Part shown: piece by piece, positions 9,915 through 17,996 of the stretch
Layout: every line of letters starts with the position of its first letter
How positions within the stretch are numbered: position 1 is the first letter of the stretch
NCBI RefSeq assembly: GCF_019623905.1
Contig: NZ_CP069370.1
Location: forward strand, 2,604,001-2,668,000
Source of the DNA: Neotabrizicola shimadae
GTDB lineage: Bacteria > Pseudomonadota > Alphaproteobacteria > Rhodobacterales > Rhodobacteraceae
DNA length: 64,000 nucleotides
Direction of reading: 5' to 3'
Made by a program: the position numbers and the translations under genes
The notes under the pieces: generated by a model
Told to the model about the DNA's origin: nothing
What the model saw: the letters and a program-made list of their open reading frames with translations, nothing else
The model's database searches: none

Positions 9915-10530
9915 GCGCGCCGCCCGTCTGCTGCATATGCTGCTGATCCTGCAGAACCGCGGCCGGCAGAGCGTGGGCCAGCTGGCGGCCGAACTGGAAG
10001 TGTCACGCCGCACCGTCCAGCGCGACCTTGACGCGCTGACCCAGGCCGGGCTGCCGGTGATAACCTGGCGCGGCGCGCAGGGCGGGGTGGAACTGGGGTT
10101 CGACTACCGCACACGGCTGACCGGGCTGGACGCCAGCGAAGCCGAGGCAATGGGGATTCTGCTGTCGCTGGCGCCGCGCCTGTTCGCCGATCTTGGCCTG
10201 GCTGCGGCGCTGGCCCGCGCCCAGGCCAAGATGCGTGAAGCCTTTCCCGATCAGACGCGGGCCCTCATCATCCGGGCACAGGCGCGGTTCCCTGTCGTGC
10301 CCGACCCTCCCGGCCCGGCCGATCCGCGGCGCGCGGCGCTGGCCGAAGCCGTTCGCACCGGCCGGGTGGTACGCCTGCAGGCCCGGTCACTCCTGCCGGT
10401 GACGGTGCATCCGGTGACGCTTGAACTGGCCCGCGAGGGCTGGACGCTGCACTGCGCCAGGACCGGGCACGGCTGGCCGGAAGCCGACTGGGGCGATGTG
10501 AACATATCCGCGCGGCGCTTCTCGGACTGA
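9913..10530 (+). CDS. DeoR/YafY-type HTH transcriptional regulator with short WYL-like region
   Basis: 205 residues. An N-terminal winged HTH (residues 1-60: RAARLLHMLLILQNRG, then SRRTVQRDLDALTQAGLPV) is followed by a linker typical of YafY proteins (GVELGFDYRTRLTGLDASEAEA). The C-terminal WYL-type ligand domain is short (the family is usually 230-320 residues) and lacks a clear WYL tripeptide. It probably represses its divergent neighbour and itself through the repeats at 9882-9914. ATG 9913 was chosen over an earlier in-frame start at 9829, which would run back across the divergent gene's start. Confidence 0.8.
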   Translation: MRAARLLHMLLILQNRGRQSVGQLAAELEVSRRTVQRDLDALTQAGLPVITWRGAQGGVELGFDYRTRLTGLDASEAEAMGILLSLAPRLFADLGLAAALARAQAKMREAFPDQTRALIIRAQARFPVVPDPPGPADPRRAALAEAVRTGRVVRLQARSLLPVTVHPVTLELAREGWTLHCARTGHGWPEADWGDVNISARRFSD

Positions 10531-10586
10531 ACGGGGATTGCGCTTGCCCGCCGGGACCGCCAGTTTCGCCGGGAAGGAGAGCGCCG

Positions 10587-11549
10587 ATGATTGAAGTCAC
10601 CGCCGATACTTTCCGCCTGGCACAGGCTTTCACCATCTCGCGCGGGACGCGCACCGAGGCGCGGGTTCTGACCGCCACCGTTATCCGCGACGGCATCACC
10701 GGACGGGGCGAATGCGTACCCTATGCCCGCTACGGCGAAAGCCTGGAGAGTGTGACGGCGCAGATCGAGGGGTTGACCGGGGGCATCACGCGCGATGCCC
10801 TCCAGGCGGCCCTGCCGCCAGGCGCTGCCCGCAATGCCGTGGATTGCGCGCTCTGGGACTGGGAGGCGAAGCGCGCGGGGTGGCGCGCTTGGGATCTGGC
10901 CGGGATCGCGGCGCCGCGCCCGGTGCCGATCACCTATACCCTGTCGCTCGACACACCCGAGGCGATGCGCGCACAGGCCTCGGCCCATGCCCACCGGCCG
11001 CTGCTCAAGATCAAGCTGGGAACGCCCGACGACATGCCGCGGCTGGAGGCGGTGCGGCAGGGGGCGCCGCGGTCCGTGATCATTGTCGATGCCAACGAGG
11101 GCTGGACGGCGGAGGTCTATACCGAACTGGCGCCGCATCTTCTGCGCCTGGGCGTGGCCATGGTCGAACAGCCGCTGCCCGCCGGACGGGACGGCATGCT
11201 GGGCGAGATCGCCCGCCCGCTGCCGGTCTGCGCCGATGAGTCCTGCCACGATCGCGCGTCGCTGCCCGGACTCAAGGGCAAGTACGACCTCGTCAACATC
11301 AAGCTCGACAAGACCGGCGGTTTGACCGAAGCGCTGGCCCTTCGACAGGCAGCTCTGGACGCAGGCTATGGTGTGATGATCGGCTGCATGGTCGGCTCGT
11401 CGCTGGCGATGGCGCCGGCTACGCTGCTGACAGCCGGTGCGGATTATGTCGACCTTGACGCGCCGCTGCTTCTGGCTGAAGACCGCGCACACCCGCTGAA
11501 AATCGACGCTGCGGGAATTCACCCGCCCTGCCCCGAGCTTTGGGGCTGA
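10587..11549 (+). CDS. dgcA: Enolase-superfamily epimerase (DgcA / L-Ala-D/L-Glu epimerase-like)
   Basis: 320 residues, muconate-lactonising subgroup. The catalytic pair is visible: Lys-x-Lys in LLKIKLG on one face and Lys in NIKLDKTGG on the other, with metal ligands in IIVDANEGW, VEQPLP and VCADESCHD. Close relatives are annotated either as dipeptide epimerase (murein-peptide recycling) or as N-acetyl-D-glutamate racemase DgcA; sequence alone does not separate the two. AAGGAG precedes the ATG. The next gene, a D-amino-acid aminotransferase, starts 13 bases after the stop, which supports a role in D-amino-acid metabolism. Confidence 0.85.
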   Translation: MIEVTADTFRLAQAFTISRGTRTEARVLTATVIRDGITGRGECVPYARYGESLESVTAQIEGLTGGITRDALQAALPPGAARNAVDCALWDWEAKRAGWRAWDLAGIAAPRPVPITYTLSLDTPEAMRAQASAHAHRPLLKIKLGTPDDMPRLEAVRQGAPRSVIIVDANEGWTAEVYTELAPHLLRLGVAMVEQPLPAGRDGMLGEIARPLPVCADESCHDRASLPGLKGKYDLVNIKLDKTGGLTEALALRQAALDAGYGVMIGCMVGSSLAMAPATLLTAGADYVDLDAPLLLAEDRAHPLKIDAAGIHPPCPELWG

Positions 11550-11562
11550 GAAGGAGCCTGCG

Positions 11563-12426
11563 ATGAGCCGCACCGTCTTTGTGAACGGGAGCTACCTGCC
11601 GGAAGAGGCCGCCACCGTCTCGATCTTCGACCGCGGATTCCTGATGGCCGATGGCGTCTATGAGGTCACTTCGGTGCTGGGGGCCAAGCTGATCGACTGG
11701 CCCGGCCATTGTGCCCGCCTTGCCAGGTCGCTCAAGGAATTGGATATGGCGGCGCCCTGTTCGGACGAGGATCTGCTGGCGATCCATCGCGAACTGATCG
11801 TGGCAAACGGCCTGACCGAGGGGATGGTCTACCTGCAGGTCACGCGCGGCAATCCCGGTGATCGGGATTTCGCTTTCCCTGACCCGTCGGTCACAAAATC
11901 GACCCTTGTAATGTTCACCATGGTCAAGACGCTGGAGTCTGGCAACGCCGCCGCCCGGAAGGGTCACCGGGTGATCTCGATCCCCGATATCCGGTGGGGA
12001 CGGCGCGACATCAAGACGGTGCAGCTTCTTTATCCGTCGATGGGCAAGATGATGGCCAAGAAAGCGGGCGTCGATGATGCCTGGCTGACCGAGGATGGCT
12101 TCGTTACGGAAGGCACCTCGAACAACACCTGGATTGTGAAGGGAAACCGGATCGTCACCCGGCAGCTTGGCACCGACATCCTGCATGGCATCACGCGAGC
12201 GGCTGTGCTGCGCTGTGCGGCGGACCTTCAGCTGGAGATCGAGGAACGCCCCTTCACCATTGAGGAAGCGCAGGCTGCCGACGAGGCATTCTATACCTCT
12301 GCCTCGGCCTTCGTGATGCCGGTGATCGAAGTGGACGGCGCCGCAATCGGCAAGGGTGTTCCTGGCCCGATCGCGGCGCGGTTGCGGGAAATCTATCTGG
12401 ACGAGATGCGCAAGACGGCGGTCTGA
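11563..12426 (+). CDS. dat: D-amino-acid aminotransferase (class IV, PLP)
   Basis: 287 residues, fold-type IV aminotransferase. It starts with the family's FVNGSYLP...VSIFDRGFLMADGVYEVT. The PLP Lys is in DIKTVQLL (near residue 150), the phosphate-binding loop in EGTSNNTW and the C-terminal Thr loop in LHGITRAAVL. It interconverts D-amino acids and 2-oxo acids; D-Ala with 2-oxoglutarate is the classical pair. AAGGAGCCTGCG precedes the start. It forms a two-gene unit with the epimerase, ending in a hairpin at 12453. Confidence 0.92.
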   Translation: MSRTVFVNGSYLPEEAATVSIFDRGFLMADGVYEVTSVLGAKLIDWPGHCARLARSLKELDMAAPCSDEDLLAIHRELIVANGLTEGMVYLQVTRGNPGDRDFAFPDPSVTKSTLVMFTMVKTLESGNAAARKGHRVISIPDIRWGRRDIKTVQLLYPSMGKMMAKKAGVDDAWLTEDGFVTEGTSNNTWIVKGNRIVTRQLGTDILHGITRAAVLRCAADLQLEIEERPFTIEEAQAADEAFYTSASAFVMPVIEVDGAAIGKGVPGPIAARLREIYLDEMRKTAV

Positions 12427-12452
12427 CCTTCCTGTCAGCACGAAATAAGAAA

Positions 12453-12471
12453 GCCGCTCCTTTGGAGCGGC
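12453..12471. terminator. Hairpin terminator, strongest for the minus-strand small-protein operon
   Basis: An 8-bp stem GCCGCTCC/GGAGCGGC with a 3-base loop. Read on the minus strand it is followed by TTTCTTATTT, a good intrinsic terminator for the gene ending at 12515. On the plus strand it ends dat without a T-run. Confidence 0.75.
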
Positions 12472-12514
12472 CCTGAAATCTGTTGGCTTGCGCCGCGAAC
12501 GAGCACGCCGGCGG

Positions 12515-12697
12515 TCAGGCAGCCAGCTTCTGGGGGGCGTCCCCGGGCTTCTTGCCCATGATATCGGCCCAGTCGTCTTCAAGCCCCTTGAAGGGATCAA
12601 CCGACCGGCGCGGACGAGCAAGGCGACGAGGGTATACAGCGGCAAGCGCGAAGATGATCGCAAGGCCGCCCAAGAGGAAGAGCTGAAGGAAGGTCAT
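12515..12697 (-). CDS. Small single-span membrane protein, function unknown
   Basis: 60 residues. An N-terminal hydrophobic segment (residues 3-22, FLQLFLLGGLAIIFALAAVY) is followed at once by an Arg-rich patch and then an acidic-to-basic tail with Trp (DDWADIMGKK). By the positive-inside rule the tail is cytoplasmic. It lies 29 bases downstream of another tiny gene and is followed by a clear terminator, so the two form a small operon under the promoter at 12905-12933. I do not recognise a family. Confidence 0.65.
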   Translation of the reverse strand: MTFLQLFLLGGLAIIFALAAVYPRRLARPRRSVDPFKGLEDDWADIMGKKPGDAPQKLAA

Positions 12698-12726
12698 ATT
12701 GCACTCACAAGCTTTACAGGTGTTCG

Positions 12727-12876
12727 TCAGATAATGGGTTCAGCGTCAGGATCCAGACCCTCATCGGACTGGGGCGCCGAGTCTTCGGAATTGTGATCGT
12801 CATTTGATGCTGCATCCATTGCGAAGCCGCCTGCGAGGGCGAGCGGCACCGATAGCAGCATGAGAAACACTTCCAT
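12727..12876 (-). CDS. Very small (49-residue) secreted or membrane protein
   Basis: Read from the sequence: ATG at 12876, stop at 12727-12729. Residues 1-19 are hydrophobic (MEVFLMLLSVPLALAGGFA) and could be a signal peptide or anchor. The remaining 30 are strongly acidic (DDHNSEDSAPQSDEGLDPD) with no basic residue other than one His. GGTGATGG precedes the ATG, and a TTGACT-N17-CAATAT promoter lies 29-57 bases upstream. The N-terminal layout recalls the start of some Rhodobacteraceae calcium-binding proteins (a memory-based hint only). Function unknown. Confidence 0.55.
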   Translation of the reverse strand: MEVFLMLLSVPLALAGGFAMDAASNDDHNSEDSAPQSDEGLDPDAEPII

Positions 12877-12904
12877 TTGGTTACCATCACCAGAACACAT
12901 CAAC

Positions 12905-12933
12905 ATATTGTCCGGTTACGGTGAAAAAGTCAA
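12905..12933 (-). promoter_or_regulatory. Sigma70-type promoter of the small membrane-protein operon
   Basis: On the minus strand, TTGACT (12933-12928), a 17-base spacer and CAATAT (12910-12905) make a near-consensus promoter. Predicted transcription starts near 12898, about 20 bases before the ATG at 12876. Between 12934 and 13119 I see no other feature. Confidence 0.65.
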
Positions 12934-13119
12934 ACTTGACCAGCCATTCAACGCCGTTGTTGCACGGATGACGAACAGTTCACGGGGCAGGTCTGGACTG
13001 TTCGAACTAATGCAACGGGTCCTGCGACCGAGCAATCAACGCCCAGGAACTTTGTTTCGAAAAAACACTTTCAGGTTGTATGCTGGCCATCCACCTCAGC
13101 CAAAACGAACCTCCGGGAA

Positions 13120-13443
13120 TCACCTTTGCGGCCCGACATTGCGGTTGAAGGCATCCTGGAAGGCGGCCTTCTTGTCGTCGCTGGCCTCAGTCTGGTGCTG
13201 CGCCACCCAATCGGCATAGGGCATGCCATACACGATTTCGCGCGCCTCTTCCTTTGACAGGGTAATACCTCGTTCGGCGGCAGCCTCCTGATACCAGCGG
13301 CTGAGGCAGTTCCGGCAGAAGCCGGCCAGGTTCATGAGGTCGATGTTCTGCACATCGGGGCGCTTTTCCAGAAGGTGATGCATCAACGCGCGAAAGGCCG
13401 CGGCTTCCAGTTCAACCTGAGTGGATGGGTCGATCATCGTCAT
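13120..13443 (-). CDS. DUF1244 domain-containing protein
   Basis: 107 residues, small soluble helical protein. Typical DUF1244 features are present: AAAFRALMHHLLEKRPDVQNIDLMNLAGFCRNCLSRWY, with the conserved CRNC pair, then EEAREIVYGMPYADW. The family is widespread in alphaproteobacteria and of unknown function; the CxxC pair could bind metal. ATG 13443 has GGAGGAGG about 6 bases upstream and overlaps the upstream gene's stop in an ATGA arrangement, so it is translationally coupled to the amidohydrolase gene. Confidence 0.88.
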   Translation of the reverse strand: MTMIDPSTQVELEAAAFRALMHHLLEKRPDVQNIDLMNLAGFCRNCLSRWYQEAAAERGITLSKEEAREIVYGMPYADWVAQHQTEASDDKKAAFQDAFNRNVGPQR

Positions 13444-14210
13444 CTGTCTGCCTCCTCCAAAGCGTCCACGAGCACGGGCGCCAGTCGTTCCGCCCACATT
13501 TCCTGATGTTCCGGTGTGGCGATCAGGTCCTGCCGAAGCTCGATCAGCGTGTTGTGCCTTCCGGCCCTCAGCGCGTGCTGGTCGATGGCATCGCCCGGAA
13601 GGTGACCGGAATAAGGTTCATTGTCGCCAACGACCAGTCCGGGCAACCGTTCAAGGCAGGCAATTAGGCTACGGCTGAGGCGTTCGTCCAGATGCGAATA
13701 GAGCACGCCCACATGCCAGGGACGCGGTGCACGGCCTTTCAGGCAGGGCGTGAACGAGTGGACGGCAAGGATGACCCGATCCGACCGTTGAACGGCAAGC
13801 CTTTCGTAGGCCGCGTGATAGGGGCGATAGAGGCTGTCCAATCGGCGTTCGACCTCGACCAGATCGGCATGGCGGTTCCCTGGCACGATGGTCCCGTCGT
13901 AAAGCCGCATCACCAGGGTCGGGTCGTCCTCGCCGCGGTTGGGGTCGATGACCAGGCGAGAGAACCGCGTCAGGATGGCCGGACTGTTCAGGCGCCGCGC
14001 CAGGCCAACGGCGACACCGGCAGCGCCCGGGTCCCAGGCGATGTGGCGGGCCATCTCGGATTGGGGAAGGCCAAGCGTCCCTCCGAAATCTTCGGGAACG
14101 CGGTTCGAGGCGTGGTCGCAGGTCACAAGCCAGCGGCCAGGCCGGGATTCGCCGATGATTTCGAAGGCATCCACTGGCAGCTCCGGTGCGCTGATTGCAT
14201 CACCTGACAT
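13440..14210 (-). CDS. N-formylglutamate amidohydrolase
   Basis: 256 residues. Members hydrolyse N-formyl-L-glutamate or related N-acyl amino acids, often at the end of histidine breakdown. Recognisable stretches are TCDHASNRVP, HIAWDPGA, SRLVIDPNRGEDDPTL, AVHSFTP, NEPYSGHLPGDAIDQHA and LIELRQDLI. The conserved His and Asp residues in these segments are the likely zinc ligands. No hut genes are nearby, so its substrate in this organism is uncertain. It is the first gene of a two-gene unit with DUF1244. Confidence 0.92.
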   Translation of the reverse strand: MSGDAISAPELPVDAFEIIGESRPGRWLVTCDHASNRVPEDFGGTLGLPQSEMARHIAWDPGAAGVAVGLARRLNSPAILTRFSRLVIDPNRGEDDPTLVMRLYDGTIVPGNRHADLVEVERRLDSLYRPYHAAYERLAVQRSDRVILAVHSFTPCLKGRAPRPWHVGVLYSHLDERLSRSLIACLERLPGLVVGDNEPYSGHLPGDAIDQHALRAGRHNTLIELRQDLIATPEHQEMWAERLAPVLVDALEEADR

Positions 14211-14309
14211 TTATGCTGCACTGGCAGAAAGCGCCAGTTGCCCCGCCAGCCGGATTCGGCGATAAGACGCGCGGCCCACCACGAACGTGACGAACAAAAG
14301 GAGCATGGC

Positions 14310-15755
14310 ATGAGACGCCTGCGCAACGTGAAGATCGTGGCCACGCTCGGGCCGGCCTCCAGCGACTACAAGACCATTCGCGGCCTGTTCGAGGCCGGGG
14401 CCGATGTGTTTCGCCTGAACATGAGCCACGGCACGCACGACGACATCCGTGCGCGCCATGCGATCATCCGGCAGGTGGAGGCAGATACCGGCCGTCCGAT
14501 CGCCATTCTGGCCGACCTTCAGGGGCCGAAGCTGCGGCTTGGGACCTTTGTGGCCGGCGCTGTGGAACTGGAGGACGGGGCGAAGTTCCGGCTGGACCTG
14601 GACCCGGCACCAGGCGAGGACCATCGCGTTCAGCTTCCCCACCCAGAGATCTTTGCGGCGCTTGAGCCGGGGACGACACTTCTCGTCAATGACGGCAAGA
14701 CCCGGTTGAAGGTCGATGTCTGCGGCACGGATTTCGCGGATTGCACCGTGATCGTGGGCGGCATGATCTCGAACCGCAAAGGCGTGAACGTGCCTGACGT
14801 GGTGCTTCCGCTGGCCGCCCTGTCCGAAAAGGACAAGGTTGACCTGGAGTTTGCGTGCCAGATCGGTGTGGACTGGTTGGCCCTGTCTTTCGTGCAGCGC
14901 CCCGAGGACGTGCTTGAGGCGCGCCGTCTGGCCAAGGGTCGCGCGGCCGTGCTGTCGAAGATTGAAAAGCCGGCTGCCGTGAAAGCCTATGACGAGATCC
15001 TGGCGGTCTCGGACGGGATCATGGTGGCACGGGGCGATCTGGGCGTGGAGTTGCCGGTTTATTCGGTGCCGCCGATCCAGAAGCGTCTGGTGCGCGGCGC
15101 ACGGGCAGCGGCCAAGCCGGTGATCGTGGCAACTCAGATGCTGGAATCCATGATCGAAAACCCGATGCCCACACGGGCAGAGGTTTCCGATGTGGCGACC
15201 GCTATCTACGAAGGTGCCGACGCCGTGATGCTGTCGGCAGAATCCGCCGCGGGCAAGTTCCCGATCGAGGCGGTTCAGACAATGAACAACGTCGCCATTT
15301 CGGTTGAGAGTGACCCGACCTATCGCTCCGTGATCGAGGCGAGCCGCGTGGTCGCCCGCGCTTCGGTGGCAGATGGCATCGTCGCGGCAGCGCGCGAGAT
15401 CGCGGAATCGGCGAACATCAAGGCAATTTGCGTGTTCACCCAGTCCGGCAACACCGTGGGCCTGGTTGCACGCGAGCGGCCCCGTGTGCCGATCATCGCC
15501 TTGACGCCGCTGATCGAGACGGCGCGGCGGTCCTGTCTGACCTGGGGCGCCCATTGCTGCATCACCGAGGAACAGGAACGGTTCAAGGGTGCGGTCATCT
15601 CGGCGGTGCGCGCGGCGCGGTCGGAGGGCTTTGCCCAGGAGACCGACCAGATCGTGCTGACCGCTGGCGTGCCGTTCAACGTGCAGGGCACCACCAACAT
15701 CCTGCGCGTGGCCCCCTGTGACGAACGGTTGATCTACAGGGCTGACCCGGAATAA
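14310..15755 (+). CDS. pyk: Pyruvate kinase
   Basis: Final step of glycolysis: PEP + ADP to pyruvate + ATP. 481 residues. Active-site blocks are FRLNMSHGTHD, KIEKPAAV (catalytic Lys), MVARGDLGVELP (metal-binding segment) and ATQMLESM. The C-terminal domain from about residue 350 carries FTQSGNTVGLVARERP. AAGGAG precedes ATG 14310; the upstream extension to 14238 lacks one. A small membrane-protein gene follows 32 bases later. Confidence 0.97.
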   Translation: MRRLRNVKIVATLGPASSDYKTIRGLFEAGADVFRLNMSHGTHDDIRARHAIIRQVEADTGRPIAILADLQGPKLRLGTFVAGAVELEDGAKFRLDLDPAPGEDHRVQLPHPEIFAALEPGTTLLVNDGKTRLKVDVCGTDFADCTVIVGGMISNRKGVNVPDVVLPLAALSEKDKVDLEFACQIGVDWLALSFVQRPEDVLEARRLAKGRAAVLSKIEKPAAVKAYDEILAVSDGIMVARGDLGVELPVYSVPPIQKRLVRGARAAAKPVIVATQMLESMIENPMPTRAEVSDVATAIYEGADAVMLSAESAAGKFPIEAVQTMNNVAISVESDPTYRSVIEASRVVARASVADGIVAAAREIAESANIKAICVFTQSGNTVGLVARERPRVPIIALTPLIETARRSCLTWGAHCCITEEQERFKGAVISAVRAARSEGFAQETDQIVLTAGVPFNVQGTTNILRVAPCDERLIYRADPE

Positions 15756-15787
15756 CCTGCACTCGCTTGGACCAGCGGGAGGGCGGC

Positions 15788-16012
15788 ATGGATACCGATC
15801 TCATGCTTACGGTGGGATTATTCCTGCTTGCGCTGACACTGCCTGCCCTTCTGAATGCCTATTCTTCCAGCACCCCGCCCAGGGGTGCTGCCATCCTGTT
15901 GCTGATTTCCGCCGTCCTGATCGTCACGGCCCTGGTGAAACACCCGTCAGGCTATGAGTTCCGGGAGTTGCCTGACGTCGTGGTGCGGACTGTTCAGCGA
16001 TTCATCGGCTGA
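15788..16012 (+). CDS. Small two-span membrane protein, function unknown
   Basis: 74 residues with two hydrophobic segments (about 5-23 and 34-51) separated by a short Pro/Ser loop, and a soluble C-terminal tail. GGGAGGGCGG lies just before ATG 15788. It follows pyk by 32 bases and is probably co-transcribed. No family recognised; similar small proteins downstream of pyk occur in relatives (from memory, not checked). Confidence 0.7.
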   Translation: MDTDLMLTVGLFLLALTLPALLNAYSSSTPPRGAAILLLISAVLIVTALVKHPSGYEFRELPDVVVRTVQRFIG

Positions 16013-16024
16013 GCGTCTTTGCCC

Positions 16025-16053
16025 TTGCACCCCCACCGGGATGACCCTATACG
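16025..16053 (+). promoter_or_regulatory. Putative promoter of rpmI-rplT
   Basis: TTGCAC (16025-16030), a 17-base spacer and TATACG (16048-16053) give a plausible sigma70 promoter about 70 bases before rpmI. I see no clear IF3/L20 autoregulatory structure in the leader by eye. Confidence 0.45.
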
Positions 16054-16126
16054 GCGCCCTCTGAATACCCCTGCGCGGCCGGCCTAAGTGGCATGCCGAG
16101 TCGCGCCTGTAACGACGGAGATCGAA

Positions 16127-16327
16127 ATGCCCAAGATGAAGACCAAGTCGGCGGCGAAGAAGCGCTTCAGCTTCACGGCGTCCGGTCGGGCCAAGGCCGG
16201 CGTTGCCGGCAAGCGGCACGGCATGATTAAGCGGACGACGAAATTCGTGCGGGATGCAAGCGGCACCATGCTGCTGTGCGACAGCGATACGAAGATCGTC
16301 AAGAAGTACATGCCCTACGACCGGTAA
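16127..16327 (+). CDS. rpmI: 50S ribosomal protein L35
   Basis: 66 residues, very basic, beginning [13 protein letters not shown] and containing [12 protein letters not shown], typical L35. It is followed 12 bases later by rplT, the usual pairing. infC is not adjacent here. ATG 16127 was chosen because it matches the family N terminus. Confidence 0.97.
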   Translation: MPKMKTKSAAKKRFSFTASGRAKAGVAGKRHGMIKRTTKFVRDASGTMLLCDSDTKIVKKYMPYDR

Positions 16328-16339
16328 GGAGAAAGACAC

Positions 16340-16702
16340 ATGTCCCGCGTCAAGTCCGGCAAGGTCACGCATGCCCGTCACCGCAAGGTGATCAAGCAGG
16401 CGTCCGGCTACTATTCGGCCCGTTCGCGCAACTTCCGCACCGCCACGCAGGCGGTCGACAAGGCGAACCAGTACGCCACCCGCGACCGTTCGGTTCGCAA
16501 GCGCCAGTTCCGCGCCCTGTGGATCCAGCGCATAAACGCCGCTGTGCGTCTGTTCGACCCGGCCTTCACCTATTCGCGCCTGATTGACGGCCTGAACAAG
16601 GCAGGCATCGAAGTGGACCGCAAGGTTCTGGCCGATCTGGCCGTGCATGAGCCCGAGGCGTTCAACGCCATCGCAGCGCAGGCTCGCGCGGCTCTGGTCT
16701 GA
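16340..16702 (+). CDS. rplT: 50S ribosomal protein L20
   Basis: 120 residues, typical L20: [33 protein letters not shown], then [18 protein letters not shown]. It binds 23S rRNA early in 50S assembly and in many bacteria autoregulates its operon. AAGGAGAAAGACAC precedes the ATG. A strong terminator follows at 16731. Confidence 0.98.
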   Translation: MSRVKSGKVTHARHRKVIKQASGYYSARSRNFRTATQAVDKANQYATRDRSVRKRQFRALWIQRINAAVRLFDPAFTYSRLIDGLNKAGIEVDRKVLADLAVHEPEAFNAIAAQARAALV

Positions 16703-16730
16703 CACAAGGCGGCCACAATAGATACGGAAA

Positions 16731-16758
16731 GGCCCCGGACAGTATGTCCGGGGCCTTT
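16731..16758. terminator. Bidirectional terminator between rplT and phoH
   Basis: A perfect 11-bp stem GGCCCCGGACA/TGTCCGGGGCC (16731-16741 with 16745-16755) is followed by TTT on the plus strand and by a mirrored CTTT on the minus strand. It serves the two convergent operons. Confidence 0.8.
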
Positions 16759-16778
16759 GCCATTCTGCGGTGTGGTTA

Positions 16779-17792
16779 TCAGCCCTGGTAGGGTTCGTCG
16801 GCCTCGTAAGCCTCGATGATGCGGGCGACGAGTGGGTGGCGCACGACGTCCTTGGCAGTGAAGTAGTTGAAGGTGACGCCCTTCACCCCCTTCAGGATGC
16901 GCTCGGCCTCGGCCAATCCGCTGGGCACCCCCCGCGGCAGGTCGATCTGGGTGCGGTCGCCGGTGATCACCATGCGGCTACCCTCGCCCAGACGGGTCAA
17001 GAACATCTTCATCTGCATCGACGTGGCATTCTGGGCCTCGTCCAGCACCACAAAGGCGTTCGACAGCGTACGGCCGCGCATGAACGCGAGGGGAGCGATC
17101 TCGATCCGTTTCTCCTGCATGAGCTTCTCGACCTGCTTCGATGGCAAGAAGTCATTCAGCGCGTCGTAGAGCGGCTGCATGTAAGGATCGACCTTCTCCT
17201 TCATGTCGCCGGGCAAGAAGCCCAGACGCTCGCCCGCCTCGACGGCGGGACGGGACAGGACGATCTTCTCGACAGCGCCAGAGATGAACATGGTCACGCC
17301 CACGGCAACCGCAAGATATGTCTTGCCGGTGCCGGCCGGGCCAATACCGAACCCCAACTCGTGCGAGAAGAGATTGGCGACATAAGCCTTCTGCGCCTCG
17401 GTTCGCGGCTCGATCGGCTTCTTGCGGGTTCGAAGCTCCATCGACATGCCGCCGAACAACTCGATCTGCTCACCCTCGCGCGCGGGCTCGGGGTTGGGGC
17501 GCCCCAGACGCAAGGCCGCATCAACATCGCCGGCGCCGATGCCGCGTCCGCCTTCAAGGCGAGCGTACAGACCGCGCAGCACCGCCGCCGCCTGCTCTCG
17601 CGCGCCCTTATCGCCGATCACTGCCAGACGGTTGCCCCGTCGCAGGATGTGCACGCCCATCTGGTGTTCGATCTGCGAGAGGTTGCGATCGTACTCACCA
17701 CAGAGGTCGATCAGAAGGCGGTTGTCGGGGAACTCCAGCAGGGTTTCGACAATGTCTTCGGCTTTCGGGGGGGTCAGCGCGCTGATGCCCAA
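16779..17792 (-). CDS. phoH: PhoH family ATPase
   Basis: 337 residues. The C-terminal P-loop domain has Walker A GPAGTGKT and Walker B VVLDEAQN; the N-terminal 100 residues form the KH-like PhoL/PhoH extension. PhoH2-like proteins are thought to act in RNA metabolism and ribosome maturation with YbeY. The start appears to be TTG at 17792: no ATG or GTG fits, and AAAAGGAA lies about 7 bases upstream. In many alphaproteobacteria phoH sits between miaB and ybeY; here miaB is about 1.3 kb upstream with two envelope genes between, and ybeY is absent from the window. Confidence 0.93.
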   Translation of the reverse strand: MGISALTPPKAEDIVETLLEFPDNRLLIDLCGEYDRNLSQIEHQMGVHILRRGNRLAVIGDKGAREQAAAVLRGLYARLEGGRGIGAGDVDAALRLGRPNPEPAREGEQIELFGGMSMELRTRKKPIEPRTEAQKAYVANLFSHELGFGIGPAGTGKTYLAVAVGVTMFISGAVEKIVLSRPAVEAGERLGFLPGDMKEKVDPYMQPLYDALNDFLPSKQVEKLMQEKRIEIAPLAFMRGRTLSNAFVVLDEAQNATSMQMKMFLTRLGEGSRMVITGDRTQIDLPRGVPSGLAEAERILKGVKGVTFNYFTAKDVVRHPLVARIIEAYEADEPYQG

Positions 17793-17996
17793 GTGGGGTT
17801 CCTTTTCGCTTTGGTGGACGGATAAAGGCTAACCGATGAATTGAGACTGCGCCGTGACAGTTCCGCGAGCAAGCACAGATTGCACCGATCCCGGCATTCT
17901 GGCGTGACAACGCCACATTTTGTGGCAGCGCCCCCCCGCAAACACAAAGGACCGCGCTGCTGCACGGCCCTTTGAGATATTCGGGAAGCGGTTACG

